From Pseudocalidococcus azoricus BACA0444 (lineage in GTDB: Bacteria; Cyanobacteriota; Cyanobacteriia; Thermosynechococcales; Thermosynechococcaceae): a stretch of DNA of 64,000 nucleotides. The stretch lies in contig NZ_JAVMIP010000012.1 of NCBI RefSeq assembly GCF_031729055.1, forward strand, positions 34,705-98,704. Direction: 5' to 3'. The notes beneath the pieces were generated by a model, which worked only from the letters and a program-made list of their open reading frames with translations, ran no database searches and was not told the origin of the DNA. Of the stretch, positions 8,840-18,179 are shown piece by piece (the first letter of the stretch is position 1; every line of letters begins with the position of its first letter). Made by a program: the position numbers and the translations under genes.

Positions 8840-10186
8840 TTATCTCAAAGGCGGGGGTGGGCCATTACTGCCATCTCCGTAAAGTAAGGCGCGCTTGGGT
8901 CCATGAATGGGATCCTCGACAATAATGGTTTGGCTGCGTTCGGCTCCCACGGAAATAATCGCAATCGGCACAGACATCAACTCGGCCAATACTTTTAAGT
9001 AATTCAGAGCCGCCGGGGGCAGTTCCGCTAAACTCCGACAATGACTGGTGGATTGCTGCCAGCCGGGGAGGGTTTCATAAATGGGCTGACATTGGGCAAA
9101 GTGATGGGCATTACTGGGAAAATCGGCGCACCGCGACCCCGCCACCTCATAGGCAACACAGACCTTAATTTCTGGTAGGTCATCTAAGACATCGAGTTTT
9201 GTAATTGCCAAGCAATCCAGGCCATTGATTCGGACTGCATAGCGACCAATCACGGCATCAAACCAGCCACATCGCCGCGCCCGTCCCGTGGTTGTCCCAA
9301 ATTCTGCCCCCCGATCTCCGAGCAATTTACCGGTGTCATCCAGAAGTTCGGTCGGAAATGGCCCTTCTCCAACTCGCGTCGTATAGGCTTTGGCCACCCC
9401 AATCACCCGATCAATAATGGTTGGCCCGACCCCAGCCCCGACACAGGCCCCGCCCGCCACTGGATTCGAGGAAGTGACATAGGGATAGGTGCCATGATCT
9501 AAATCTAAGAGAGTCCCCTGGGCCCCTTCAAAGAGAATATTCCGCTTATGGGAAACCGCATCATAAATTCGCAGTGAGCCATCCACCACATGGGGTTGCA
9601 AGCGTTGGGCATAGCCGAGGTATTCATTGACAATGGCTTTGGCATCGAGGGGCGGTAATCCATAGAATTTTTCCAAGAGCACATTCTTAGACTCCACAGC
9701 CCACTGCACCTTGGCTTCGAGGTTAGCCGCATCAAGTAAATCCAACACCCTTAAGCCCGTCCGCTCCGATTTATCCGCATAGGTAGGGCCAATTCCACGG
9801 CCTGTGGTGCCAATTTTGTGAGTCCCGCGCCGTTCTTCCGAGGCCTGGTCAATCAGTCGGTGGTAGGGCATGGTCACATGGGCCGTCTCGGCAATGTGCA
9901 GATTAGCGGTACTAACGCCGGCCTGCTCCAGTTGATCCAATTCCTGAATCAATAATTGTGGATCAATCACCGTCCCTGTGCCGATAATACATTCGGTTTC
10001 CGGATAGAGGATGCCCGATGGAATCAGGTGGAGCTTGAGGGTCTGATCATTGACCACCACTGTATGGCCAGCATTGACCCCACCTTGATAGCGCACCACC
10101 ACATCCGCCGACCGACTCAGCAGATCTGTGATTTTACCTTTGCCTTCATCGCCCCACTGAGCGCCGACTACAACTACGTTTGCCAA
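8840..10186 (-). CDS. purA: Adenylosuccinate synthetase
   Basis: This enzyme joins IMP and aspartate with GTP to make adenylosuccinate, the first committed step to AMP. The family signature [11 protein letters not shown] lies at the N-terminus, followed by [20 protein letters not shown] and the C-terminal guanine-recognition region ([10 protein letters not shown]). With a TTG start at 10186 the protein begins [15 protein letters not shown] and has 448 residues, which fits the family N-terminus; an in-frame GTG at 10216 would add ten residues. The C-terminus ends in a proline-rich tail ([10 protein letters not shown]) slightly longer than usual. The purine gene purM is elsewhere in the window, near 18.2 kb. 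Confidence 0.95.
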   Translation of the reverse strand: MANVVVVGAQWGDEGKGKITDLLSRSADVVVRYQGGVNAGHTVVVNDQTLKLHLIPSGILYPETECIIGTGTVIDPQLLIQELDQLEQAGVSTANLHIAETAHVTMPYHRLIDQASEERRGTHKIGTTGRGIGPTYADKSERTGLRVLDLLDAANLEAKVQWAVESKNVLLEKFYGLPPLDAKAIVNEYLGYAQRLQPHVVDGSLRIYDAVSHKRNILFEGAQGTLLDLDHGTYPYVTSSNPVAGGACVGAGVGPTIIDRVIGVAKAYTTRVGEGPFPTELLDDTGKLLGDRGAEFGTTTGRARRCGWFDAVIGRYAVRINGLDCLAITKLDVLDDLPEIKVCVAYEVAGSRCADFPSNAHHFAQCQPIYETLPGWQQSTSHCRSLAELPPAALNYLKVLAELMSVPIAIISVGAERSQTIIVEDPIHGPKRALLYGDGSNGPPPPLR

Positions 10187-10266
10187 GGGTTTACCCCAGG
10201 ATTGATATGCACACAAACCCCTATTATAGGCCTAGAATCACCTTAAGAAAATAGTCTGATTTAGGG

Positions 10267-10653
10267 TTACGGCACAACTAAGACTGGACAGGGGGCTAGG
10301 TTAATCACCCGGTTACTGACACTTTCATTGGCTCCTTCTTGGGTTAAACCAATCCCCCGGCAACCCATAACAATTAAATCGGCATTCAATTCATCGGCAA
10401 TATCACAGATCACAAAGGCGGGAATACCTTGGCGTTGCAAAACTTCTGTCGTTAAACCCTGATTGGTAAAGCCCAGTTTTAATTGCTCTAAAAAACTATC
10501 AATGGCCTGGGTGGTTTCCGGGTCAGGTTCCCCTTCTTGAACCGCAAGCAACCATAACTGGCCTTGGCAAAACTGGGCTAACTGAATCAGAGTTTCAGCC
10601 GCATCTTGGGTATCACGACTCCGATCAACGGGAAATAAAATCCGCTTAAACAT
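10267..10653 (-). CDS. Universal stress protein (UspA family)
   Basis: This single-domain protein of 128 residues has the Usp alpha/beta fold. It starts with MFKRILFPVDRS and ends with the nucleotide-binding-type motif GCRGIGLTQEGANESVSNRVI followed by PCPVLVVP. The G-2x-G-9x-G-(S/T) pattern seen here (GCRG and the later SNR) is close to ATP-binding members, but one glycine is replaced, so nucleotide binding is uncertain. A good Shine-Dalgarno (AGGAG) precedes the ATG. It lies divergently from pgk with 185 bp between them. Stress-related by family only; the specific role is unknown. Confidence 0.85.
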   Translation of the reverse strand: MFKRILFPVDRSRDTQDAAETLIQLAQFCQGQLWLLAVQEGEPDPETTQAIDSFLEQLKLGFTNQGLTTEVLQRQGIPAFVICDIADELNADLIVMGCRGIGLTQEGANESVSNRVINLAPCPVLVVP

Positions 10654-10838
10654 TGTCTTCGATCTCCTTTGGATTAGGTGGCAGGGTACGCACTTCGGTA
10701 AAATTGGTTACGGCAATTGGGCCAGATTTGGGATTAGCCACTACTGCCATTGTCTTACGATTGGATACCCTCCCAGGCCTGGGGTCGGGTGACATTGCCA
10801 CACTTGCACACGCAACGCAGATTTAGGAGTCAATTACC

Positions 10839-12041
10839 GTGTCAAAAAAAACATTAGCAGATTTAACCGCCGCTGACTTAGACGGGAAACGGGTATTAGT
10901 TCGGGCGGATTTTAATGTCCCCCTCGATGGCACGGGCGCAATCACAGACGATACACGGATTCGGGCCGCACTCCCGACCATTCAAAATCTGACTAGCAAA
11001 GGCGCAAAAGTTATTCTCGTCAGTCACTTTGGCCGGCCAAAAGGCGTAGATGACACACTCCGGCTCAATCCGGTGGCCACCCGCCTAGGTGAACTTCTTG
11101 GGCAAGCCGTAAGCAAGCTGGATGATTGTATTGGGGATGCCGTGACTGCCCACTGCCAGGCCATGACTCCCGGTGCGGTGACGCTGTTGGAAAATGTCCG
11201 GTTCTACCCCGAAGAAGAAAAAAATGATCCAGCCTTTGCCGCAAAATTAGCCTCCGTAGCCGAAGTCTATGTCAACGATGCCTTTGGGACAGCCCACCGG
11301 GCCCACGCCTCCACCGCCGGAGTCACCCAATACCTGAGTCCCTGTGTCACCGGCCTGCTGATGGAGAAAGAACTGGAATATCTGCAAAACGCCATCGAAA
11401 ATCCCCGCCGGCCCTTAGCAGCCATTGTCGGGGGGTCGAAAGTGTCCTCCAAAATTGGCGTGATTGAGACCCTCTTAGACAAGGTGGACATTCTGATCTT
11501 GGGGGGCGGGATGATTTTTACCTTCTTCCAGACCCAGGGTTTGAGTGTCGGTAAATCCTTAGTGGAAACTGACAAGTTAGAACTGGCCACCGCCCTCGAA
11601 GCCAAGGCCAAAGCACGGGGGGTGAAATTACTCTTGCCAACCGATGTGGTGGTGGCCGATGCCTTTGCCGCCGATGCCAGTGCCCAAACTGTTCCTGTCA
11701 CCAATATTCCTGCTGGCTGGATGGGGTTAGATATTGGCCCCGACAGCATTGCCACCTTCCAAGCTGCTCTCAAAGATTGTAAAACCGTCATTTGGAATGG
11801 GCCGATGGGGGTATTTGAGTTTGATCAATTTGCTGCCGGAACGGAGGCCATTGCCCGGACGTTAGCGGAACTGACCCATACCGGCGTTTGCACCATCATT
11901 GGCGGTGGAGATTCCGTTGCGGCTGTGGAAAAAGTTGGGGTTGCCGAGCAAATGAGTCATATCTCAACCGGGGGGGGAGCTAGCTTAGAGCTTCTGGAAG
12001 GGAAAGTTCTTCCTGGTGTAGCCGCTTTAGATGATGCTTAA
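10839..12041 (+). CDS. pgk: Phosphoglycerate kinase
   Basis: This enzyme transfers phosphate between 1,3-bisphosphoglycerate and ADP in glycolysis and the Calvin cycle. The 400-residue length is normal. The N-terminal substrate site reads [12 protein letters not shown], and SHFGRPKG and the C-terminal nucleotide motif [11 protein letters not shown] are intact. The start is a GTG at 10839 preceded by an AGGAG ribosome-binding site eight bases upstream. The upstream 185 bp are shared with the divergent universal stress gene and must contain both promoters. It appears monocistronic, since the next gene is convergent. Confidence 0.97.
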   Translation: MSKKTLADLTAADLDGKRVLVRADFNVPLDGTGAITDDTRIRAALPTIQNLTSKGAKVILVSHFGRPKGVDDTLRLNPVATRLGELLGQAVSKLDDCIGDAVTAHCQAMTPGAVTLLENVRFYPEEEKNDPAFAAKLASVAEVYVNDAFGTAHRAHASTAGVTQYLSPCVTGLLMEKELEYLQNAIENPRRPLAAIVGGSKVSSKIGVIETLLDKVDILILGGGMIFTFFQTQGLSVGKSLVETDKLELATALEAKAKARGVKLLLPTDVVVADAFAADASAQTVPVTNIPAGWMGLDIGPDSIATFQAALKDCKTVIWNGPMGVFEFDQFAAGTEAIARTLAELTHTGVCTIIGGGDSVAAVEKVGVAEQMSHISTGGGASLELLEGKVLPGVAALDDA

Positions 12042-12112
12042 TCCTCTCTGATTGATGCGACTCCTAAGTTCAGTGTTTGGGCTGGTGAAGACTTTCAACC
12101 GTCAGATCTGGC

Positions 12113-12658
12113 CTAGGCTGATATGTTGTGCAAGCCACTGACTGGAAATTGCTCCAGGTTTTTTTGGATAAAGGTTTTGGCCGTTTGGCGCGTCGTTTCT
12201 CCGTTAAGGGTTCCCAGGCCCCAGGCCCCTTGGGGAGATTGCCACAGTTGGGCATGGGTGACAGCAGGTTGGGCAAAAAAGTGATTTTGGTTCCCCCAGG
12301 CCTGGCTACAAACATCTGTAATCCAATCATGGCTAACCGTCACAAGCGGGAAATTGCCCCATAAGGGTACTCCCCAAGCATCAATCACCACGACCCCACC
12401 GACAATTCCACCCAATGCTTGCCAGCGTTCTGCCGCTCCCAGGCCCCCCACCACTCCAGCACTATAGGCCACCATCACTAAGGGTTGGGTCGGATCACAG
12501 TGGGCCTGGCAGAATTCAAGGACAGCCCCTGGAGAATAAACAGGTTCTAATCGGGGCAAACACCTCACCTGACTTGCTTCTATGGCCATCCCCCCTAGCC
12601 ATTTACCCGTCCAGGCCGGCTCATGAAATCCCGGACAAATGATCAACGGATTGGGCAT
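12113..12658 (-). CDS. Small alpha/beta-hydrolase-like protein
   Basis: This 181-residue protein resembles cyanobacterial alpha/beta hydrolases. The first strand with oxyanion-type residues is LIICPGFHEPAW, the nucleophile elbow is AYSAGVVGG (Ser in a small-x-Ser-x-Gly setting), and a histidine-containing C-terminal segment (LTVSHDW-like VTVSHDWITD) follows. It is shorter than typical lipases and lacks a lid. It is convergent with pgk. The fold call is reasonable; substrate and activity are unknown. Confidence 0.65.
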   Translation of the reverse strand: MPNPLIICPGFHEPAWTGKWLGGMAIEASQVRCLPRLEPVYSPGAVLEFCQAHCDPTQPLVMVAYSAGVVGGLGAAERWQALGGIVGGVVVIDAWGVPLWGNFPLVTVSHDWITDVCSQAWGNQNHFFAQPAVTHAQLWQSPQGAWGLGTLNGETTRQTAKTFIQKNLEQFPVSGLHNISA

Positions 12659-12688
12659 ATAGCATTACGCAGACTGTTATAAGAGAAT

Positions 12689-12762
12689 AGAAATGTCAAA
12701 AAGACGGCCCATAAAGCATTTCCTGGCTTGTCTCTGTCTTACCCTAAATGAGTAAAACTATA
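12689..12762 (+). repeat. Dispersed repeat, copy B
   Basis: This 70-80 bp stretch contains AGAAATGTCAAAAAGAC, CCCATAAAGCATT, GCTTGTCTCTGTCTTACCC and TAAATGAGTAA. It matches copy C near 21.6 kb (opposite strand) along its whole length and copy A near 4.0 kb over its right part. It lies between two minus-strand genes. Function is unknown; it could be a non-autonomous mobile sequence or a conserved regulatory RNA. Confidence 0.6.
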
Positions 12763-12831
12763 TTTTCTGAGATAAAATATTCTCAAGTCAAAAAGTTATA
12801 AAAAATTTTTTTAAACCGATGACCATGCCCC

Positions 12832-14226
12832 TTAAATCAGGGTACTCAGTTGCGCAATGGCCTGGGTTGCAGAACTAAATCGAGCCGCAGGATTGGGATC
12901 AGTCAATTGATTAATCACATCGGCTACGGCTGAATCAAGGCGGGGAATGTCCTCGGCATACAGGCGATATTCTTTCACACCCCAGCGGAAATAGGCATCT
13001 GGCTCATAGCCTGTCAGCAAATAAACTAAGGTTGCTCCCAGTCCATACAAATCAGAGGCCGGTTGCACTTGGCCAGCCTGTTGCTCTGGAGGGAGATAAC
13101 CCATATTACTCATCATGGTTCCCGTTTCCGCCGTAGTCACCACCACATGGCCCCACCCCACCAACACCCATTCCCCGGCCGGGCCATCAGGGGAGGTTCC
13201 AGGCCGAGGCAGTAAGGCCCTCACAAAGTTGCGAGGTTCAATTTGCTGATGAATGAGGGGCGGATGCTGGCGGTGGTTACGGTCGAGGAGTTCACAGATC
13301 GGTTCTAAGCGTTGGCAGACCTCGGCCAAATCCAAGGCCCCTGCTGCTTTAATCTGGGCTTCGAGGGTGGGGCCGTAAACCATTTCTGCCGATAAATAGG
13401 ACTGGCCATCCACGGCAAAGGCTTCATAGAATTTGGGTAAGCTGGGGTGGTCAAGTTGACATAATTGCCGGGCCTGGTGGCGAAATGTGGCGCGATTAGC
13501 AATGCTGGCCTGGCGAGCTAAGGCTTTCAAGACAACGGTTCGTCCACCGCGCCAGGCCAAAAACTCCCCCTCTTCTGTCCATTCCCGAATCACTTTATAG
13601 GGGCCGAGAATCTTCTGCACTTGCAAGGGGAAGCCACAATCTGGACAGAACAGATCCCGCTCAGTCTTGTGGGGATGCTGGCATTCACTTCCCTGGTACT
13701 CCCCCAAAAACTCTAGGGGTAAATCACCGACAACATGGAATTTTCGGTCACTTTCCTCATCATCCTCTTCCCCGGTTTGGGACTGCCCTATACCCTGGGG
13801 GCGGGTTTCAGCCTCGGTTTGGACACCACCAATGGTCATCTTAGCCGGATCCACATATTGCTCAGGGACTGTTCCTCGTTCTGGCATCGTATCCATGCGG
13901 GCATTGGGGGGCGGCGGCTGGCTAGAAGTACCAATCCGAATTTGAATATTGGGCCCCGATCGGGCTAGGCGGAGGATGCCACCGTCATTTAGGGAGGCTT
14001 GTTGAACCCGTTTTCCATCTAAGTACGTCCCATTTGTGCCCAGATTGACCACTTCCCAATGCAACCCACTCCGGCGGAGTTCCACATGGTGACGAGATAC
14101 AACTGCGCTGTACAGCACCACATGATTATCTACGGCTCGACCGATGCGAACAACAGACTCATGCTCAAATGTCCAGCTTTGTACGGGAGTGGCCTGGACG
14201 GGATGGAGAAGAGTAAGAGTGATCAC
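12832..14226 (-). CDS. FHA domain protein with zinc ribbon and degenerate Ser/Thr kinase domain
   Basis: This protein of 464 residues has three parts. An FHA domain at about residues 20-100 (VVRIGRAVDNHVVL, SRHHVEL, GTNGTYLDGKRV) should bind phosphothreonine. A Cys/His pair plus CPDC at about 180-200 suggests a zinc ribbon. The remaining 260 residues follow the Hanks kinase fold, with the Lys of VVLKAL kept. However the catalytic loop reads IHQQIEPRNF instead of HRDLKPEN, the DFG motif is replaced by VGWG, and no glycine loop is seen. It is therefore probably a pseudokinase scaffold. A second FHA/zinc-ribbon gene lies 185 bp upstream on the same strand, suggesting linked roles. Confidence 0.8.
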   Translation of the reverse strand: MITLTLLHPVQATPVQSWTFEHESVVRIGRAVDNHVVLYSAVVSRHHVELRRSGLHWEVVNLGTNGTYLDGKRVQQASLNDGGILRLARSGPNIQIRIGTSSQPPPPNARMDTMPERGTVPEQYVDPAKMTIGGVQTEAETRPQGIGQSQTGEEDDEESDRKFHVVGDLPLEFLGEYQGSECQHPHKTERDLFCPDCGFPLQVQKILGPYKVIREWTEEGEFLAWRGGRTVVLKALARQASIANRATFRHQARQLCQLDHPSLPKFYEAFAVDGQSYLSAEMVYGPTLEAQIKAAGALDLAEVCQRLEPICELLDRNHRQHPPLIHQQIEPRNFVRALLPRPGTSPDGPAGEWVLVGWGHVVVTTAETGTMMSNMGYLPPEQQAGQVQPASDLYGLGATLVYLLTGYEPDAYFRWGVKEYRLYAEDIPRLDSAVADVINQLTDPNPAARFSSATQAIAQLSTLI

Positions 14227-14411
14227 GATATTAACCAGGGGGACATAGTGAAAAAACGTTAAAAATGGGACTCTGATGCAAGCCGGACAAGAGCCTAAAA
14301 TACTTGCCTAGGGACAGAAAACTTAACCTCATCTCTAAGATTAAGTCATAGATCAGGGCATGGAGTGAGGCAAACATGATTGAATGACTAAAAGAACAAA
14401 AAAAGACCGGC

Positions 14412-15107
14412 TTAGATCATGATTTGAAAGATAAACGTCACCAAATCTCCTTTGCCGAAGGCAATCCGATCGCCGTTCTTAAGGGAGTAACGATTCCCAG
14501 GGGGTAGGGGTTGATTATTCACATAGGTACCATTGGCACTACCCACATCTTCTAAGAGGATTGTTTCTCCATCTAAGCAGAGATCAGCATGAATCCGGGA
14601 GACAATTTCGGAATTGGGAAAACCAGACAGATCAATGTTGGGGGGAATGCGGTCGTTGGGCTTGCCGATGTGGATAACCGCCAGGCCAGTGGGAATGGGG
14701 ACAGGAATTTTGGTTTGGATGTGGTAAAGCTGCGCCTTGATCTGAGCCAAGGGGGTGGAAGGCACACTAAACACTGAGGGCGGGGGTGGGATCGGGGGGC
14801 GGGGCAAGGTAGAAACAGGGGTCAGGGATTCTGGTGCACCTAACTCAGGAATATCAGTTAACTCGGGAATATCGGTAAAGGGAGGTGTGAGGGGAACTGA
14901 TAAATCCGGTAAGGGGGGCATATCTGGTGGGGGGGGAGCCATGATCTGACGCAGATTAAAGCCACACTGGCCACAAAAGCTGGCATCGGCCTGGACAGGA
15001 GCTTGGCAATTAGGACAAGTATTCATTTGGGGTAGCGCCGAAAAGCAATTCTCGCATTGCACTGCATGGTCAGGGTTTGGGTGTTGGCAAGTAGGACAAA
15101 TAATCAT
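14412..15107 (-). CDS. Double zinc-ribbon FHA domain protein
   Basis: This protein has 231 residues from the ATG at 15107; an upstream in-frame start at 15140 adds 11 residues. Two zinc ribbons open the protein (CPTC...CENC and CPNC...CGQC). A long proline-rich linker follows, then a C-terminal FHA domain with IHIGKPNDRI, SEIVSRIHADL and GSANGTYVNNQPL. FHA domains read phosphothreonine marks, so this is probably an adaptor in a kinase pathway. It lies just upstream of the pseudokinase-FHA gene on the same strand. The starting choice rests on the MIICPTC N-terminus, which is usual for this type. Confidence 0.82.
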   Translation of the reverse strand: MIICPTCQHPNPDHAVQCENCFSALPQMNTCPNCQAPVQADASFCGQCGFNLRQIMAPPPPDMPPLPDLSVPLTPPFTDIPELTDIPELGAPESLTPVSTLPRPPIPPPPSVFSVPSTPLAQIKAQLYHIQTKIPVPIPTGLAVIHIGKPNDRIPPNIDLSGFPNSEIVSRIHADLCLDGETILLEDVGSANGTYVNNQPLPPGNRYSLKNGDRIAFGKGDLVTFIFQIMI

Positions 15108-15264
15108 AGGAACATCGTAGCCCCAAACAAGTTTGGCCAATTAGCCCACTTCTAAACTATCCCGAAAGGTGACTCGGAATTGATCACTATGGACAGTTAT
15201 CCGGCTATTTTATAGTGAATCATGCAGAAATCAGGGAGAAATTTGCGGAAATTTGCGGCTAAGA

Positions 15265-15996
15265 TTATTCGTCACTCCAACCCAGGCCAGCCTCTTGATC
15301 CAACAACCAAATCAAGGTTTCATCCGGTTGAATTAGCCGGGCCGGATAGGCCTGTGGATCACCCGTTTTCGTTAAGACTTGTCCAAGGGCTGCTTGCTTG
15401 TTTGCTCCAGCCACCAGAAACAACACGCAACGGGCCTGGTTAATGACTGGAACCGTCAGGGTTAAGCGGGGTTGTCCCTCTTTCTCTCCCACAGTGACAA
15501 ATTGATCAGTTACATTGAGGGCGGGGGTATGGGGAAACAAAGAGGCTGTATGTCCATCCGGGCCCATCCCCAACAGAACAAGATCAAAGTCTGGCGTTGG
15601 TTTATCCAAGGACTGAAAGTAGACTAGAAGCTCTTGGTGATACTGCGCTGCGGCCTGGTGAGGGTCAGGTAAAAAGGTCGGCATTGGATAAATTTGCGCG
15701 GCGGGAATCGGAATGTGATCTAACCAGGCCTGGCGGGCCATCCCTTCATTGCTATCGGGGTGATCTGGAGGCACATAACGCTCATCTCCCCAAAAAACAT
15801 GAAACGCTGACCAGGGTAAGGCCTCTTGAGATAGTCTTTCATAGAGACTTTTGGGTGTGCTGCCTCCCGCTAGAACAATATTAAACCGACCCCTCGCCGC
15901 CAGGGCCAACTCCATTTGCTCAACGGTAATTTCGAGGGCCCGCTGGCTCAGGCTCTCCAAATCGGGCAAGACTTCAATCCGTTGTTCAGCAGGCAT
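15265..15996 (-). CDS. pgl: 6-phosphogluconolactonase
   Basis: This enzyme hydrolyses 6-phosphogluconolactone in the oxidative pentose phosphate pathway. The family signatures are present: LAGGSTPKSLYERL, HVFWGDERYVPPDHPDSN and LLGMGPDGHTASLFPHT. I prefer the start at 15996 (MPAEQRIEVLP, 243 residues); the longer reading from 16008 adds four residues. It sits between the FHA genes and rlpA without clear coupling. Length and motifs are complete, so I expect it to be active. Confidence 0.93.
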   Translation of the reverse strand: MPAEQRIEVLPDLESLSQRALEITVEQMELALAARGRFNIVLAGGSTPKSLYERLSQEALPWSAFHVFWGDERYVPPDHPDSNEGMARQAWLDHIPIPAAQIYPMPTFLPDPHQAAAQYHQELLVYFQSLDKPTPDFDLVLLGMGPDGHTASLFPHTPALNVTDQFVTVGEKEGQPRLTLTVPVINQARCVLFLVAGANKQAALGQVLTKTGDPQAYPARLIQPDETLIWLLDQEAGLGWSDE

Positions 15997-16101
15997 ACAT
16001 TTAACCAAGGATCAGCAACAGAGGTCTAGTCAACAATAGCTTATTCCCAGCCGAGTCAGGATAATTCCTCAAGCCCCATGCAACCTCCATAAAAAAGCCA
16101 T

Positions 16102-16130
16102 AAAAAAACAGTGCCTAGGAAGACACCGTT
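16102..16130 (-). terminator. Rho-independent terminator downstream of rlpA
   Basis: On the minus strand AACGGTGTC pairs with GGCACTGTT (nine pairs, two of them G-U) around a short loop and is followed by a run of T. It lies 67 bp after the rlpA stop and in the right orientation to end that transcript. Confidence 0.6.
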
Positions 16131-16196
16131 AGAATTATTTTGACAGTAAATTATTAGTAGCGGAGATTTAGTCAGCAGTTGGCGGTGAGAAATCTT

Positions 16197-17237
16197 TTAT
16201 TCCATAACTTCGATGCGGACTGAACCAACTCCACTACTGACCAGGCCAATCACTTCAGCAGCCCCTCGGGACAGATCAATCACTCGACCTGGGGTAAAGG
16301 GGCCACGATCATTAATTCGCACTAAGACCGAGCGACCATTGTTCAGGTTAGTGACTCGAACCATCGTGCCAAAGGGTAAGGTTTTGTGAGCCGCCGTCAT
16401 GGCATATTGGTCAAACCGTTCACCACTGGAAGTCCTTGCCCCATGAAATCCTGGCCCATACCAAGAAGCCATCCCCGTAAAGAGGGAGCGCGCGGCCCCA
16501 GAGTTGAAATTACTGGTTGCCACTCGAGTTTGGGTGGGATAATTTCGTCCCTCTGCAGTTGTTAAAGCCGGGGCATTACCCAGTTGTCGCCGAATCAGGT
16601 TGGTAATTTGGAGTGCATCCCTAGAGAGATTTTTACCGCCTTGAGGAAAGATAATACTACCATTGACAGTGACCAGGGCATCCTGACGTGGATCTTGACC
16701 TGCATAAATGCGATAGCTGTTAATGTTCGGATTCCAGGCCAAGCGGATTGTTTTAGCATCAACCCCACTGGTGTGAAGCTGGTTTAGCCGTTCAGCTAAC
16801 TGATTGGCCTGGACAACCGCGGTTATTGGAGCTGCATTGCGAGCAATCCCAAGATTTGCCGCTGAAGCAACTTGCACACCGCTGGGAGGAGAAGCCTGAG
16901 ACCCCAAAAAGGTCATAGCCGGAATTCCCCGCAGATAGAGGGTGACAACTTCTCGGCCATTCAAGTCATGGATCAAGGTTGTGGCAATAGGGCGGATGGT
17001 CGTAGCTGTGGAGGCAGAGTTGTCAAAAGCTTGTTGGGCAGATTGACCCGAGGTTGTGGCGGCGGTGGGGGCAGAGTCTGCAATGGAATTGGCTGCAGGT
17101 GTAACTGAGGCGGAAGCAAGAGATTGAGACGGTTGGGAGTCAGCAGAGCGTTCTGGGGTAGCCTCACTCCAAGGTAAGAAGCCCAAGACAGCGAGAACCG
17201 TAGTCGCCATCCCCAAAATAAGGTTTTTTTGATTCAT
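16197..17237 (-). CDS. rlpA: RlpA-like septal ring/lytic transglycosylase-type protein
   Basis: This exported protein of 346 residues has a hydrophobic N-terminal signal (MNQKNLILGMATTVLAVLGF) and a long Ala/Ser/Thr-rich middle. The C-terminal double-psi beta-barrel at about residues 250-345 carries GMASWYGPGFHGART, the ASGERFDQYAMTAAHKTLPFG-like stretch and INDRGPF. In proteobacteria RlpA cleaves denuded peptidoglycan glycans at division sites; some members of the family lack the activity. A central region resembling a probe domain (residues 130-210) has no clear family. It has a 900-bp upstream gap, longer than usual for this window. Confidence 0.85.
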   Translation of the reverse strand: MNQKNLILGMATTVLAVLGFLPWSEATPERSADSQPSQSLASASVTPAANSIADSAPTAATTSGQSAQQAFDNSASTATTIRPIATTLIHDLNGREVVTLYLRGIPAMTFLGSQASPPSGVQVASAANLGIARNAAPITAVVQANQLAERLNQLHTSGVDAKTIRLAWNPNINSYRIYAGQDPRQDALVTVNGSIIFPQGGKNLSRDALQITNLIRRQLGNAPALTTAEGRNYPTQTRVATSNFNSGAARSLFTGMASWYGPGFHGARTSSGERFDQYAMTAAHKTLPFGTMVRVTNLNNGRSVLVRINDRGPFTPGRVIDLSRGAAEVIGLVSSGVGSVRIEVME

Positions 17238-18179
17238 ACACTACGTCCGTTAAACATAGGCTTGTGGTGAACATTGCGGCCAGCACTAGCAACAAGCTTG
17301 AAAACTGGGTTCGCAGACAACTCGAAGTTGAGCCGAGTTTGCCCTCAACAAGCGGGACTGTTTTAACGTACCACGAAGCTTTGGAGGGCCGGGATCGCTT
17401 GATCGGCCAGGTTTTATTTGATTTTTTCAGGATAAATTATAGGTATATTTCCCCAATCCCAGGCCCCAAAAAGTTTTTATCAGGCTGCAAAACTTCGGAG
17501 AATGATAAACAATCTTAATGATTGCCTACAAAAATTTTTCAATTCCAAAATTAATTCGTGATCTAAATCACAAAGATTTTGCTGAGATTTCGAAATAGTC
17601 AAAATTCTCTAGGCTGTCATAAAATTAAGGCGAGGGTTCGATGGCTAATATTTTGATATTTTGGCTCAAGAAGTTTTATTTCCCTTGGGGACGATCAGGG
17701 TAAAAAAATAGAGTAAAGAAAATTATGTTTTGTTTTTATCCAAGTATTTTTCGGAAGTAACTCCCTGGGAAGTTGTGCTTCGCATTACATTCAAACCTAC
17801 TCACTGGGCCAGAAAACCGTCAGGAAAGTGTGCCAATTTGTGTGCCGGTACATTAGATATGGAGGAAGATAATTTTATGAGGGAGATTGCCTTGAATATA
17901 AAATTTTTTCGGAATTTATTGTTATTTTTCATCAAAGCCCAATAAAATCTTCCTCAAGGTTCACTAATGTGGATCTATTATGTCTCTATATATATGTCTT
18001 AGGTCTAGATCTCTCCTCTGCGCTTTTGCATCTACTGGTAGGCAAGGTTTAAGACGTTAAAACCACTATTCTTGGTTCCAGATGGCATTGGTGGTTATCC
18101 CCATGTTGGCTTGGGCAATTGTGAGGAGGGTCTAGGCCCCGATATGATTGCTAACGCGAGTACTGACACGAGGAAAACG
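17238..18179. other. AT-rich intergenic region between rlpA and purM
   Basis: About 940 bp contain no gene I can support. The stretch from roughly 17.5 to 18.0 kb is clearly more AT-rich than its neighbours and contains none of the GGCCTGG-type motifs. A 71-codon open frame at 17730-17945 has no recognisable product. I compared the rlpA leader by eye with the c-di-AMP (ydaO) riboswitch core and did not find a convincing match. Divergent promoters for rlpA and purM must lie here. A small RNA cannot be excluded. Confidence 0.5.

Noticed and set aside
17238..17700. Possible c-di-AMP (ydaO) riboswitch in the rlpA leader
   Set aside because: rlpA-type genes often have one, but the conserved core sequences were not found by eye; only a weak GCGAACCC-like match.
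17730..17945. 71-codon open frame in the gap before purM
   Set aside because: No recognisable motif or start signal; base composition looks non-coding.
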